From Chrysopilus asiliformis (Eukaryota; Arthropoda; Insecta; Diptera; Rhagionidae), in assembly GCA_964034945.1 (NCBI GenBank), contig OZ035962.1, positions 9,065,789 through 9,129,788 on the forward strand: a DNA stretch of 64,000 nucleotides, read 5' to 3'. The notes beneath the pieces were generated by a model. That model searched no databases, was not told the origin of the DNA, and was given only the letters and a program-made list of their open reading frames with translations. Both the position numbers and the translations under genes were made by a program. Below are positions 20,277 through 31,554 of this stretch, in pieces (positions within the stretch are counted from its first letter, which is position 1; every line of letters begins with the position of its first letter).

Positions 20277-22609
20277 AAATGAGGCGAAAATACATCGAAT
20301 CAAATAAAAAATTCAAAGAAATTTGCACTCAAAAACGATTGGAGTATTACGAACAAATCGAGGCTACAATAAATAACGTTCGAGATAGCAAGGACTGGTG
20401 GCAAATGGCTAAAATACTAAAAAATGAAAAATTTTCCAAAGGATCTGAAGTTAATGCTTTTGACTTTAGAAATTACTTTCAGCAACTATTAAATCCTCCA
20501 GCTTTTGCGGTAGACATACAATATGCAGCACCTTATATTAAAGTGGCAGATCTTGATTCGGAAATTACCGCTGATGAACTAATGGTCGTCTTAGCTAAAG
20601 TTAAGTTGAGTAAAGCGCCAGGGGAAGACAGAGTTCCTTACGAATTTTTCAAAAACGCGACAAACGAATTTCACCGGCATCTAGTCGCTTCTTACAACAA
20701 AATACTAAACACAAACGAGGTTGACAGATCCTTCTTAAAAAATTTAATTTTTCCAATATTCAAAAAAGGAGACAGAAATGTTGCTTCAAATTACAGAGGA
20801 ATATCCTTTATGAATTGCGCTGCAAAAATTATGATGGGAATAGTAAATAACCGTCTGGCGAGGTGGGTACAGGAAAATGGGATACTCAATAAATACCAAG
20901 CGGGTTTTCGACCATCGTACTCAACTGTCGACAATATCTATAGTCTAGTTTCCATAAATCAGCTGAAATTTAAAGAAAAGAAGAAAGTGTATGCATTCTT
21001 TGTGGACTTTAAAGCTGCCTTCGATTGCATTCCACGGAAATCACTTCTATACAAATTGTACAATCTGGGCGTCTCTTCAAAAATAGTAAATCTAATTGGC
21101 AAACTATATGAAAATACAGAAGCTGCAATATGGGATGGAATTGAAACTTCTGATTATTTCAGCTCAGGTATGGGAGTCAAACAAGGATGCTTACTGTCAC
21201 CGCTTCTATTTGCATTGTTTGTAAACGACCTACATGATCATTTGGGCGGCGGTTTGTATGTTGACGAAATATTAATCAGACTTTTGATGTATGCAGATGA
21301 TATAGTGATCCTCGCCGATGACGTGGAAACCTTACAGAAAATGATAAACAATTTAGAGACATATTGCGATATGTGGAATTTAACCATCAACATGGAAAAA
21401 TCAAAAATCATGGTCTTCAGAAAAGCTGGAAAATTACGACAAAACGAAAAATGGACTTTTAAAGACGCTGAAATTGAAATTGTCAAAACATATGACTATT
21501 TAGGAGTGAAGCTAACGCCTGGACTATCATTTGCGGAGCATATCAAATCTCGAGACCAGAAAGCTAAACTGAATTTGAATAGCACTTGGAGTAGTTTTCT
21601 TGGAAAGAAACATGTTAGTTTAGCTACAAAATGGAAACTTTTTAATTCCGTAACAAGAGCAATTCATTGCTATGCTACAGAAGTGTGGGGCTTTAAATAC
21701 TTCAAAGAAGTGGACAAATTACGAAGATATTTTATCAAAAGAGTGATTAATTTACCGAAGTTTACACCAAACTATGTATTGAATTTGGAGACAGGAACCA
21801 CAGAGTGTCATCTCTACACATTCCAAATGCACGTAAAATATATTACAAAGTCCTTGTTTGAATATGGCGAAGAAAGATTACCACATCAGCTGTCAATAAA
21901 GATACTGAAAGAAAATATCTTCTGGTCAAAAGAGTGGCAGACACTGTCGGAGGGTCTTCTGATTAATTGGGAAATATTGGATCTTGCAACATGGAAACAT
22001 AACACTAATATGATGTTACAGCAAATTAATCAAACACAGTTTAGTCAGGATATTCAAAATGCACTGGCCAGTAGCGATCGGATATATAAACACCTTGATT
22101 TAACTAAAGGACCCATTTACTTCCAAAATTCAAATAATAGATCCAAAATCATGTGGATATGCAAAGCTCGCAGTGGATTAATTGGATTAAATGCATCTAC
22201 ATTTCGATCAGCAAATCAACGGATCTGCTCCCTGTGTAATCTAGGAGAAGAGGAAGATATAAAGCATTTTTTAGGAAAGTGTCCAATCTTGAAAGAATTG
22301 AGAACGTTATATCTGGGGAAAAAACAACTAGAAGATTTTGAAATCATAAATATTTTAAATGGAGTGAATGCAGAAGATTTTGAGAATTTATATAGATATG
22401 TAGTCACGGCTTTTTATTATAGAAACGAATTCATATGAAACTTAAATGGAATTAATATTAAAAACTGAAATTATATATAAGATTAGAGCTAGCCACCGAC
22501 AGACGACGAATGTCATTGTTGTAGGTCAAAAAAAAAAGAGTGAATTGTAAAAAATTGTAAAATTCAAAAATATTGAATATAGACATTATTATTATTATTA
22601 TTATTATAT
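20277..22609 (+). mobile_element. 5'-truncated non-LTR retrotransposon (LINE)
   Basis: A reverse-transcriptase frame is followed by a 171-base 3' tail that ends in (TTA)n (about 22584-22609). A 12-bp target duplication TACACGAAAAGG sits at 20265-20276 and 22610-22621 (the first T could belong to the tail). The endonuclease domain and any first ORF are missing, as expected from incomplete reverse transcription. The exact duplication and open frame point to a recent insertion. Confidence 0.9.
20279..22438 (+). CDS. Reverse transcriptase of a non-LTR retrotransposon, N-terminally truncated
   Basis: 719 uninterrupted codons. Motifs in order: SKAPGEDRVPYEF (about 111-123), NYRGISFMN (171-179), QAGFRPSYST (207-216), FVDFKAAFD (241-249, first catalytic Asp), QGCLLSPLLF (302-311), the active site YADD (338-341), NMEKSKIMVF (371-380) and YLGV (407-410). 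A C-terminal CCHC knuckle has Cys650, Cys653, His663 and Cys668 (CX2C-X9-H-X4-C). This arrangement, with no RNase H seen, fits the wider I/Jockey group; the clade is not certain. It would copy element RNA into DNA at a nicked target. The upstream endonuclease is lost, so this copy should not move by itself. The ATG lies three bases inside the insertion junction and is probably an internal Met; the frame stays open upstream to a TAA at 20255. Confidence 0.88.
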   Translation: MRRKYIESNKKFKEICTQKRLEYYEQIEATINNVRDSKDWWQMAKILKNEKFSKGSEVNAFDFRNYFQQLLNPPAFAVDIQYAAPYIKVADLDSEITADELMVVLAKVKLSKAPGEDRVPYEFFKNATNEFHRHLVASYNKILNTNEVDRSFLKNLIFPIFKKGDRNVASNYRGISFMNCAAKIMMGIVNNRLARWVQENGILNKYQAGFRPSYSTVDNIYSLVSINQLKFKEKKKVYAFFVDFKAAFDCIPRKSLLYKLYNLGVSSKIVNLIGKLYENTEAAIWDGIETSDYFSSGMGVKQGCLLSPLLFALFVNDLHDHLGGGLYVDEILIRLLMYADDIVILADDVETLQKMINNLETYCDMWNLTINMEKSKIMVFRKAGKLRQNEKWTFKDAEIEIVKTYDYLGVKLTPGLSFAEHIKSRDQKAKLNLNSTWSSFLGKKHVSLATKWKLFNSVTRAIHCYATEVWGFKYFKEVDKLRRYFIKRVINLPKFTPNYVLNLETGTTECHLYTFQMHVKYITKSLFEYGEERLPHQLSIKILKENIFWSKEWQTLSEGLLINWEILDLATWKHNTNMMLQQINQTQFSQDIQNALASSDRIYKHLDLTKGPIYFQNSNNRSKIMWICKARSGLIGLNASTFRSANQRICSLCNLGEEEDIKHFLGKCPILKELRTLYLGKKQLEDFEIINILNGVNAEDFENLYRYVVTAFYYRNEFI

Positions 22610-22621
22610 TACACGAAAAGG

Positions 22622-23991
22622 GATAGACAGTAGCCTCAAGCAAATATTTTTTAGTCCCATGTCGATCCAACATCAAATCCACCCCTATATAGTGGCAACA
22701 CTGGTTTACGAAGATGTAGCCTTGATATAATAATTTAAAATGTCGCGTTCTGTTTTTATAAAATCCAAGATGGTGTTTGTGCTATGCTACCCCTCAGTAT
22801 ATACGTATATAGGGAATAAAGCTGCATTTTGTTGTACATCGGAACGTCCTGATGGCGTGGCGGGCGTGTAATGTAGTAAGCGCAAAAGACCGCATGGCAG
22901 CAGCCGATAACATGAACACTCATGCGCAGTCATGGCCGCCCAGAGAACTTTGTTCTTGCCGCCATCGACTGTGAAAAATCGAGTTGTCTCGAATGTCGAA
23001 AGATTTCTAGCGAGCCAGACCCCAGTGTCAATTGAGAAGACCTACAGGCGCATACGAATAGTTATTGTATGAGGCAATATCATCAGGTGTAAAATGAAAA
23101 CATACAAAAAATAAATTGCTTTAAGGAAATAATGTCAAAAACCTGTAGAAATCCGTTAAGTTGGACAAAAGATTTCAGCTTTCGTAACTGTTTACCCATA
23201 GTGGAATCACTACGAAGCAGTGCTAAATCTAGCAAAATCGCGAAATTTAAAAACTTGCCATACGATTACGTAGTTTACACACGAGTTAATCCATTATCCA
23301 TTTTTACTTCCTCCACATAAGCTACATTTTTGCTGAGCCTGGCATTTTTGACTGGTGAAATTTGGTCACGAGTTCCGACAGGTGGGGTATGACACACCCC
23401 AACTCAAAAAAAGTAAAAATGGACCGCAAGCGAAATTTTTTAAACAAAATGCGGCACAGTTGTTTAAATCAAGAAATACGCAGTCTCAAGCAGAACTCGA
23501 CTAAATTTTTTGTGCTCTGTACGCTTTACAAATAGTCGCAACGGAAATTGTAAATAACAAAAAAAGAGAGATGCATCGCAGGTTACATTTTTTGAGATAA
23601 TGTACCTTTTGTGGGAAATTATAGAAAAAATATGCCGCAGACGAAAAAAATGTGTTGCAAACAAAAAAAAAAGTACTTTGGAGCGGCCTCCAGCTTCAGC
23701 TAGCTTCAGAGTACGTTTTAAGAAATCCGGGACAAAAATTTAGTTTCCGGTACGCCGGGACAAGGCTAAATTCGGAACTATCCCAGCGATTTCGGGACCT
23801 GTAGACACCATATTTTTGGAAACGATTGCAAATTTTTGCGACAATTTTGGTTCACGCCTTAACTAATGTCTACATATAATGACTGGAATGTAGCATGAAT
23901 GTAGCAGAAATATTAAAGTTTACTACTGAAATTCGCCTGTTTTAAGACTACGTAGACTCGACTTTATAAATGTTCATTGATAAGGCCCATA
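22622..23991. other. Unique stretch; part shared with 49.7 kb
   Basis: 22840-23060 has balanced composition and no clear frame. 23600-23660 (GGGAAATTATAGAAAAAATATGCCGCAG-like order) resembles 49735-49785, so it is a dispersed repeat fragment. 23720-23800 has GGGACAA/CCGGGAC phrases, possibly an old terminal repeat. Confidence 0.35.
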
Positions 23992-23993
23992 TA

Positions 23994-24898
23994 ACACATG
24001 GATCAATAAGTCCCGAGACTAACCCAGAGATGACGCTCGTAGTAAACCAGTAACCACGTCTTTCTAGAGTACTAACCTTTGCTTGAATCGTGTCAAAATT
24101 TTAAGTCGATCGGACCAGAAACAGCTGAGTTATCGAGGTTGGAGTAAAGTCGTTTTGTAGTTTGTTTAAAAAATGGAAAAAACCGAGTTTCGTGTTCTGA
24201 TAAAACATTGTTTTTTAATGGGTAAAAACACCGTGCAAGCGAAACAATGGATTGAAAAATGTTACCCGGACTCTTGTCCATCAAAAGCAACGATTTGTCG
24301 GTGGTTTGCCGAGTTTAAACGTGGTCGTACCGACACAAATGACGCGGAACGCTCGGGTAGACCTGTGGAAGCCGTTACACCGGAAAATGTGAGTGAAGTG
24401 ACAAAAATTATAATGAAAGATCGTAAAGTGAAGCTCCGTGAGATTGCTGAGATAACACAGATATCATATGGAAGTGCATTTACTATCCTTCATGAAAAAT
24501 TGAGCATGAAAAAGGTTTTTTCCAAGTGGGTGCCGCGATTGCTTTGGATGAAACAAAAACAGCAACGAGTCGATGATTCAGAAAGCTGTTTATCGCTATT
24601 TACTCGCAATAAAAAAGATTTCTTGCGTCGTTACGTGACCATGGACGAAACATGGATACATCACTACACTCCAGAGTCGAAGCGGCAGTCATCTGAGTGG
24701 CGCACAGCTGGCGAAAGCCGTCCGAAGCGTCCGAAAACGCAGCAGTCAGCTGGCAAAGTCATGGCGTCAGTTTTTTGGGATACGCATGGCGTGACGATTG
24801 TATCACCCTAAAAGGTGATTATATTGATGAATAAAAAAAAATTTTGCAAAAAAAATGTTGTTTTCATTGTTAGTCTCGGGACTTATTGATCCATGTGT
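23994..24898 (+). mobile_element. Mariner, irritans subfamily, internally deleted copy (A)
   Basis: Terminal inverted repeats ACACATGGATCAATAAGTCC (about 30 bp in all) flanked by TA (23992-23993, 24899-24900). 905 bp long. I count six substitutions against the full-length copy at 44973-46264. A single deletion removes about 387 bp corresponding to roughly 45774-46160 of that copy, with at most 1-2 bp of junction homology. ATAAGTCCC in the terminus matches the irritans/Himar-like type. Confidence 0.95.
24173..24811 (+). pseudogene. Mariner transposase, C-terminal half deleted
   Basis: The 212-codon frame begins MEKTEFRVLIKHCF as in irritans mariners. It keeps the DNA-binding region, WVPRLL at 119-124 (the linker motif usually WVPHEL/WVPREL), and MDETW with the first catalytic Asp at 158. 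After THGV it runs through the deletion junction into an out-of-frame tail (TIVSP) and stops. The second and third catalytic Asp are lost, so no activity is expected, though terminal repeats remain and could be mobilised in trans. Confidence 0.93.
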
Positions 24899-24900
24899 TA

Positions 24901-26930
24901 AATAGTTTTCAAGAAAGTTGCAAAAACTCTTTTTTGCAAAAAAATCGCGCCATAGACCGTCCTGCAACAAGCATGCATTCAATCGAAGATACTTATTTAG
25001 GCCGAACCTGTGCGAAAGGACATTTTTTTGAAATGAGCTCGAGCAGAAAAATTTGTTGCATTTTTTAACCCTTTAACCCGCTTTTAAGCATCATGTCGAC
25101 CGCAGAACTCAATGGAAAGAATTAATTAAACATTAAACCATGGAAAAATTGACAGCCAGTTGAGCAAATCAGCGCACTCCGTTAAATAAGAGTCAACGCC
25201 ACAATTTAATTTGTGAAAATCATAAAATATGGACAGGGCAAATACCCCTGTGAACGCACAGTAAAGTACTGGAATTGTTTATTCCTTCTTTTAAAAAAAA
25301 AAGTTTTTTTTATTGTGGTTCATAACCACACCGCACCACAGTTTTATACCGCCTCCGATTTTGACTGACTGTGACTCCCCAGGGAGTTGCGGCGACGTCT
25401 GGACTTTTTAATTATTCATCGACGTAATTAGATTTTTTTTTCCCTTTTTTCGGTTTTCCGTTTTAATCAGTGGCGCGGTGCACGGGACAATGCGTTAAAT
25501 GCAGCGCTCGCATGCAGCACAATTGCAGTTGCAATTTCACAGTACACGAAATGCATTTACGCGGTGACGACTATCTGCATAGCAATGTGCCTGGCTTTGG
25601 CTTTGACGGTGGCCTTCAGGGCCGTCTACCTTTTTGCCCTCTGCGGCTACGAGCCCTCGATATGCAATTGGTCGGTCGTCTGTCTCACCCCGTCCTTTAG
25701 TCACCATCAGTCTGTCTGATGGCTGACTGTATTTCAAAGTATTCATTACTTACGCATAATTTGTGATGGGGTGTCTGGCATCATTTTTATTATGAGTGGT
25801 GTCTGAGTCCAGATTAACATACGAATTAAGTACGTATTACCACCCCAGCTAATGAGTGTGGCCGACATGACATATTCACGTAGGTACCCACACATAGTAC
25901 TTTTATGACTTATGCTTTCATGTATCCATGTGTATTTTAAGTGGCTGCATGATGATAAGCCGACGAACTGCTAATGTTTATGGCTGCTTGTACGTCCTTG
26001 CCATCGTCCTCGGGTGAAAAGTAAAAGTCAGACAGACAAAAAGACATACACCAATCAGTACTTTACAGCACGAGTTTGGATAGTTATGTTAAGGACTCAT
26101 GTACAAAATATACTCGTATACATATTTAAAGTGATCGAAGATGGTAGGATCAGGGGGAGGTAAACCTTAAAATCGTAAAACGGATTCGAACACTCCGCAA
26201 AACACTTTCATCAGCTTTATTACACTTATAAAAATCGTAATCATAAACATGAACGCAATCAAAGCCCATCATCGCATATCGATGCCGACGTCTGTCGATA
26301 GGGTTAAATTCTCGATTGTGACTAAATTGAAGATTCGGGTATGGGTGGCCCAAAACGGCTTTGTGCGATGCAGTGCCTAATACCGATAGCGGGTGTTATT
26401 CGCAAGGGTAGAAATTCAACTATAAGAGTTTTGTTCACCGCAAGGGTTTGAGTTTTTATTTTCGTCGTTGTCGATATTGTCGTCTGATGATGCTGACTGC
26501 CGGCGAGCCAGTTGACAAAGTACCTAGTTTGGCATTTCATCTACCCCCATTGATTTCCCACGAATATTTGCATCGGACGCATGTAAAGCGATCAATTACA
26601 AATACATCCATAGCCATGGACTTGTCAATTCGATGCATGACCGGCCTTTTACAAGGATCCGAAATCCCATCAGACATCTGAACGAAGCTCTATGAATGCA
26701 AAAATATTTCCAACTCATCGTAGTTCTGGTTATAAGTAAGGACCGATTTTATATGTCAATTAATTACCTAAATTGAAAAAAAATTAAATATTTTGTTGGA
26801 AAAAACATGTTTTTACATATTTTGTGGTTTTTACAAACAATATTTTTACATACTTGCTTATTTTTTAATGTGAAATAAGAAGAAATTAACTCAATTTTTA
26901 CAATTTCAAAAAGAAACATAACAAAAGCTA
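24901..26930. other. Unique stretch, candidate regulatory or intronic DNA
   Basis: 25380-25760 and 25940-26690 are less AT-rich and compositionally complex. Small frames on both strands overlap one another without domains. No splice-bounded exon could be supported. Confidence 0.35.
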
Positions 26931-26932
26931 TA

Positions 26933-27544
26933 CAGTAATTTCTCGAACTACGCGGTAGATACGTTCCTCAAAAAGAGCGCGCACTGCGAAACCGCGCACT
27001 GTGAACCCTACTTTGTATGAAATATTGGGGTTAGGTCCCAGATATTAGAAAAATTCAAAAAAAAAAAAAAATAGAAAAAGTTTTTATTTAACGACATATT
27101 TAAAGTAATACAAAGATATGATAAGTATTACTAATCTTTTTGAAAAATTAGTGATTGATTACCCGATTTTTGTTTTTTATTATGAATTTCTGCGTATGAG
27201 GCTAAAGCGGCTGTCAAATTTTTCCGAAATTTTAAGACACGCTCCATATCAGGATCCATATTAAGAGCTTCTTATTCAAGTTGACTACCAAGCACAAAAG
27301 AATTTGCTAGTTTTTCGCACTTAATAATATAAGCACGAAATTACCAAATATGTACGAAGATACCAAATTACCAGCTGATTCCTTCTTGTCGGGGATTCAC
27401 CAAAATATATGTTCAGAACATGTTTTTTATACGGAAATTATAAAAAAAACCGCGCAGCTGCGAAATTTTTACCGCACAGTTCGAAATTTTGGTATTAAAA
27501 ACTTAACCGCGCAGTCCGAAACCGCGCAGTTCGAGGGATTACTG
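26933..27544. mobile_element. pogo/Tigger-type non-autonomous element
   Basis: The left end is CAGTAATTTCTCGAACTACG and the inverse right end is CAGTAATCCCTCGAACTGCG, flanked by TA (26931-26932, 27545-27546). CAGTA termini with a TCGAAC segment and TA insertion are the pogo/Tigger pattern. GCGCACTGCGAAACCGCGCA repeats lie subterminally at both ends. The centre is AT-rich and non-coding. Confidence 0.75.
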
Positions 27545-27654
27545 TAATTGCCAATCTGGCAATTATTGAAAACCCGTATGGTGATATTCGTATCAAAATT
27601 CGAACAGTTGTACCAAAATTCCACTTTGAATTCATACTTTCCAAATTGATTTTT

Positions 27655-27800
27655 TAAAATTTATTCCAATCGGATTTTGATGTATGGGAGTTTTATGCAG
27701 AATCATATCCTAAATAACTTTTGTTCTTGAACTTTTTTGATAAGATGCACGGTTTAGAGATATTCGCAAAAAACGTTTTCGTTCGTATGGGGGGTTTACA
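27655..27800 (-). mobile_element. R1 fragment, copy d
   Basis: Minus-oriented internal piece of R1: CCAATCGGATTTTGATGTATG, then the AATCATATCCTAAAT and CGTTCGTATGGGGG phrases. No termini are present. Confidence 0.65.
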
Positions 27801-28229
27801 AAAATCAATAAAATAGCGCGAATTACAAAAATCAATAAAATAGTCTAATGAAAACATATTTTTAATATAATTAGGTCTTAAAAGACACCTATTTACTTTA
27901 TTTTTTCTCTTAAGAGGCTGTCCATAAAATACGTCATGCTAATTTGCTGGTTTTCGTGCTCCGAAGGCATACCAATTGTTGTTAAAAAACATAAATTATT
28001 TATTTATTAGTTGAGAAATATGGAATTCTGCTTGCAATTCGCTTTAATAACGAATGTTTTTTGGAAATCTGTCGCCTGAAGCGCATTTTTGAAAAAGGTC
28101 TGCGCATGTTTATCTTTTTGGATTTTTTTCCTACTCAACATGTTTTGATTGTAAAAATTGTAATGTGAAATTTAAATACCGTGAAACATAAAAAACTTCA
28201 AGTTCATAAAAAAAATTGTTTAAAGGATA

Positions 28230-28501
28230 CACTCAGAAAAATGGAGGCTAACTCGACGACCTACATACGGCGTAATTGGCCTCGGGCAGGCGCGCGTTCG
28301 CCTGCATGTGGGCAAGTAAAACTGAGTTGATCTGTGGTCGGAGAAATTCTGAAATTAAGCCACCAGCAGGTGAAGTAGGGCATTGGGAGATGCACGAGTT
28401 GACCTTAGATAGGTTAACTCTGACCGCTAGCTGGCTTACAGAAACCTCTGTAAGGTCAGAGTTAACCTGACAAAAAGTTGACCTGGACATTTTTCTGAGT
28501 G
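28230..28501. mobile_element. Miniature inverted-repeat element, family M3 (copy 1)
   Basis: Perfect 14-bp termini CACTCAGAAAAATG, flanked by TA (28228-28229, 28502-28503). The 272-bp body has an internal inverted repeat near the right end (GTTAACTCTGACC ... GGTCAGAGTTAAC, about 28408-28469). An inverted copy of the same length is at 36640-36911. The 80-codon and 64-codon frames inside it are repeat-derived. Confidence 0.85.
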
Positions 28502-28503
28502 TA

Positions 28504-30928
28504 TAGACCTACGTGGTCATTTTGCATCGGCCTAATTCCATTCCCAGTTCAACCCTGATGTCTATCCGGTTCTCAAAAAAATAGGAACCTATTTCTTAAA
28601 ATCGCGGTTTCCAACAGTTCCTATCTACTGCCGTGTAGAAAAACTATCTGTCAATTAGAAAGGTTACGCAAAGTGAAATCAGATTCCTCTGGAATTATCT
28701 AAATGTGCGTTAAAAAAAACTTGAAAATGCATTTTTAAAAAACTGTTCTGTGCATGATTTAGTGAAAATCCAAGTTAAAAGTTAGACTCCGCGGATTTTT
28801 ATTTAATTTCTCCGCGAATTTTATTCAGAAATAGTTCCGCAAATTTTATTCATCTATCGTAGAATAACATCACTTAGAAAAGTTGTCAAAATTTCATTTA
28901 TCCGGACGGTTTTATATGAAAAAATTCAAGTTCGAGCGTGTTTTAGGAACAAATTTCTGAATTTTGTGTCGTAGTGTAAACGTTTGTGTAACATGATTTT
29001 ATTGTCGAAGAATAAAATTCGCGGAATAAAGCGTCAGGTGGAAATTTTTTATTTTTTTGTTATTGCAAAATCCGTGCTTATTTCGGAATTTGGCGATAAA
29101 AGAATTGGATAACAATGGAGGATGTGTTTTTTTTAGTCTTTAATTTGGGAGTTACTAAATGTATTTCATAATTGATATTGCCATTTTTGGGACTATGTTT
29201 TTAATCAAAAACTATTTCCAAGTAATTTCCAAACCTCCATATATGCCTGATTTGAGTCCATTTGATTTTTTCACTTATTTAGAATTCTAGAAGGTTACAA
29301 ATTTGAATTGATTATAAAATTAAAAATCTTACTGCTCTCCAGTAAGACTGTTTGCTGGGAAGCATCTCCAACAATCCTAATGCGACTTCAGTTCCCGCAC
29401 ACTTTGAGGATTTCCAGTTGCTGGAATCGAAATTTTGAGCAAAATTGTTATTGTCACATGCAATGTTATGTGAAAAGATTTTTAGGAACGTATGTTCGCG
29501 GGTGTGTGTGTATTAACTAATGGCTACCTTTTGGAAGAGATGTGGGTAAGATTATATGGACTTGTGGTACTAGTTTGCCATGCCAGACAGCCATCACATC
29601 GCCACCAGCCCGCACTATCGCCACCAGCACACCAGCAACAGTGGAAGCGGCAACAGAATTGGGGGAATGCAACGCAAACAGTCAGGCGCACTCTCTGGAA
29701 ATCGAGCGTCATCATCTGGTATTTTGTCTTCGTACTATGAGTGACCTTGAAATATTTCTAAAAGTTGCATGGGGTGTCCTCATTCCAGAGTGCAACCGCC
29801 GCTGCTGCTGCTTGCACACCATTTTAGAAATGTGTCGTCTGCATGGAAGATTAAAGGGATGGGGGAGAAATGTTGTTGTACAGGGAATAGTAGTTACGAG
29901 GAAGGCAGTCTCAGTCAGGCGAGCAGACAGACAGACGGATGAACGGGACGGTGCGGACAGGAGGGCTAAAGTGATAGGGATTTGGGGTGGTTTAGAAGAG
30001 CCACGTCCGTGTCCAATTCAAAGGGGAAGACCTACGAGCAAAAGGGAACCAGACGATACACAAAGTGGATTCGTCGACTAACGAAAAAAATGCATTTTTC
30101 GATATCTCATATTGACGAACGGCTGGGCCGGTGCTGAGACATTCGCTGTCCTATGAAGGTTAGTGCGTGTGTTTTTGAAACTGGCTGCAGTTTTTGCATT
30201 TTCTCAATAATACGCGATTGTTGGTGGCTGATATGGTGGCGGTTTGTCTAACAAGCAATCAGTACCAGGGAATGCAGTTGTTTTCTTAGGGCATCTTTGA
30301 TGTTTTCTTTGCTTCTGAAATCTGAGCTATCTTGGTCTGGTGAGCAAATTTCTTAGTCAAGATTTTTTTAACAGTGTATAATATTGTATCTTTTATGATA
30401 AACATAATATTCTGAATGGTAGCATGAATTAAATAAAATCTTGAAAAACACAAACGGGAATTCCTCTAAAAATGTGTAATTAATTAAATTGTTTATAAAA
30501 GTGTTTTTTTTTTTTTGTTTTGAATAACATCACTTGATACATGTTATTTTTTTCATTTTCTATATGTCCATATTTTAAAAAAGGAATACACTTCTAATAA
30601 TCCAAATCTACGATTCGTGAGTATGCCCTATTAAAGATTTTTTTGCCTGCAATAGTTTTCTTGTTTTGTCATCTTCTTTGTTATGTAGAAGTCTTGTTAA
30701 AAAAAATATCTTAGAGGACAAAATTGAGCTACAAAAATCGTTCTTCATCACTCAATACCTGCTCCCATTGACGGTTAATGCTTGGTCTTCTTCGTTCTCG
30801 ATGTAGACGTTTTCAAAACACAAATGATGTATTTTTGCTAGGGGATTTCCAAGATATGTTAGGGGATTTCCAAGATAAGTCAAATTTTCGTCACGATTTT
30901 TGTCACTACAAATCATAAAAAAAAATAT
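28504..30928. other. Unique stretch; no supported gene
   Basis: 29540-30080 is GC-richer with CAG/CCA-type triplets and a 179-codon plus frame that lacks any domain, overlaps other frames and includes a CAGACAGACAGA run; I do not call it a gene. 30090-30370 has balanced composition. Confidence 0.35.
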
Positions 30929-30931
30929 TTA

Positions 30932-31058
30932 GACCCCGTTCACACTCATCGGAATCCGCAGCGGGATGCAAACTTTGTACGCCGAAGAAGAACATCATAG
31001 AAATAGAACCCGTGCGTTTCCTGCAACAGTGCGGATTTCGCTGTGTCTGAACGGGGTC
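30932..31058. mobile_element. PIF/Harbinger-type miniature element
   Basis: Ends GACCCCGTTCACAC and inversely GACCCCGTTCAGACAC, flanked by the 3-bp duplication TTA (30929-30931, 31059-31061). TTA/TAA duplications and GnCCC-GTTCA-CAC termini are typical of PIF/Harbinger. 127 bp, non-coding. Confidence 0.75.
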
Positions 31059-31061
31059 TTA

Positions 31062-31551
31062 AGCCCAAATCAGACTAACGCTTTAATGCCCAATTCAGAC
31101 TAACGCTTTAATGCCCAATTCAGACTAACGATTGCGATCACAATTGCGATTGCGATTGAGCCACCTCGACCAATGAGATCAATGCTTTCCTCTCGTTGAA
31201 AGTTTTGATGATATTGGTCGAGAAGCGTCAATCGTAATCGCAATCGTTAGGCCCCTGTTACAAGGGGCAACTTTAAGCGGCGACTTTTCTTAAGTATAGG
31301 CGCGAGAAGTGAGGGAAGCGGTGGCTAATGTCGCCAGTTCCGAAAGTAGAAACAAGGCGACCAAATACGCACACAAGCACAAAATCACAAAGAACGGGTT
31401 CGTTCTTCACACACACATGAAACACTCACTGTGTAATATACAGAAGTTTCCGGCAACTTGTCTCCGCATGTAGCACAAACGAGCAACTTTTTGTATCGTG
31501 TGTCGGTTTAAAGTTGCCGTGTGTAACATAGGCCATAGTCTGAATTGGGCT
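31062..31551. mobile_element. PIF/Harbinger-type element, outer, with nested copy
   Basis: Termini AGCCCAAATCAGACTAACG and inversely AGCCCAATTCAGACTA, flanked by TTA (31059-31061, 31552-31554); the left TTA is shared with the neighbouring element. The left end is a 25-bp unit repeated three times (31063-31137). Internal arms CTAACGATTGCGAT / ATCGCAATCGTTAG continue the inverted repeat. The right arm is split by the inner element at 31250-31534. Confidence 0.75.
31250..31534. mobile_element. PIF/Harbinger-type element, inner
   Basis: Left end GGCCCCTGTTACAAGG, inverse right end GGCCTATGTTACACA, and similarity continues inward through GGCAACTTTAA (about 35 bp). Flanked by TTA (31247-31249) and ATA (31535-31537), taken as one mutated 3-bp duplication. 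It lies exactly within the right inverted-repeat arm of the outer element. 285 bp, non-coding. Confidence 0.7.
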
Positions 31552-31554
31552 TTA

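Noticed and set aside
28248..28490. 80-codon frame repeated at 36651-36893
   Set aside because: Both are the same M3 miniature element in opposite orientation, which explains the 'conserved protein'.
29542..30081. 179-codon plus-strand frame in GC-richer DNA
   Set aside because: No recognisable domain, overlapping frames of similar quality, and a CAGACAGACAGA run inside; likely non-coding.
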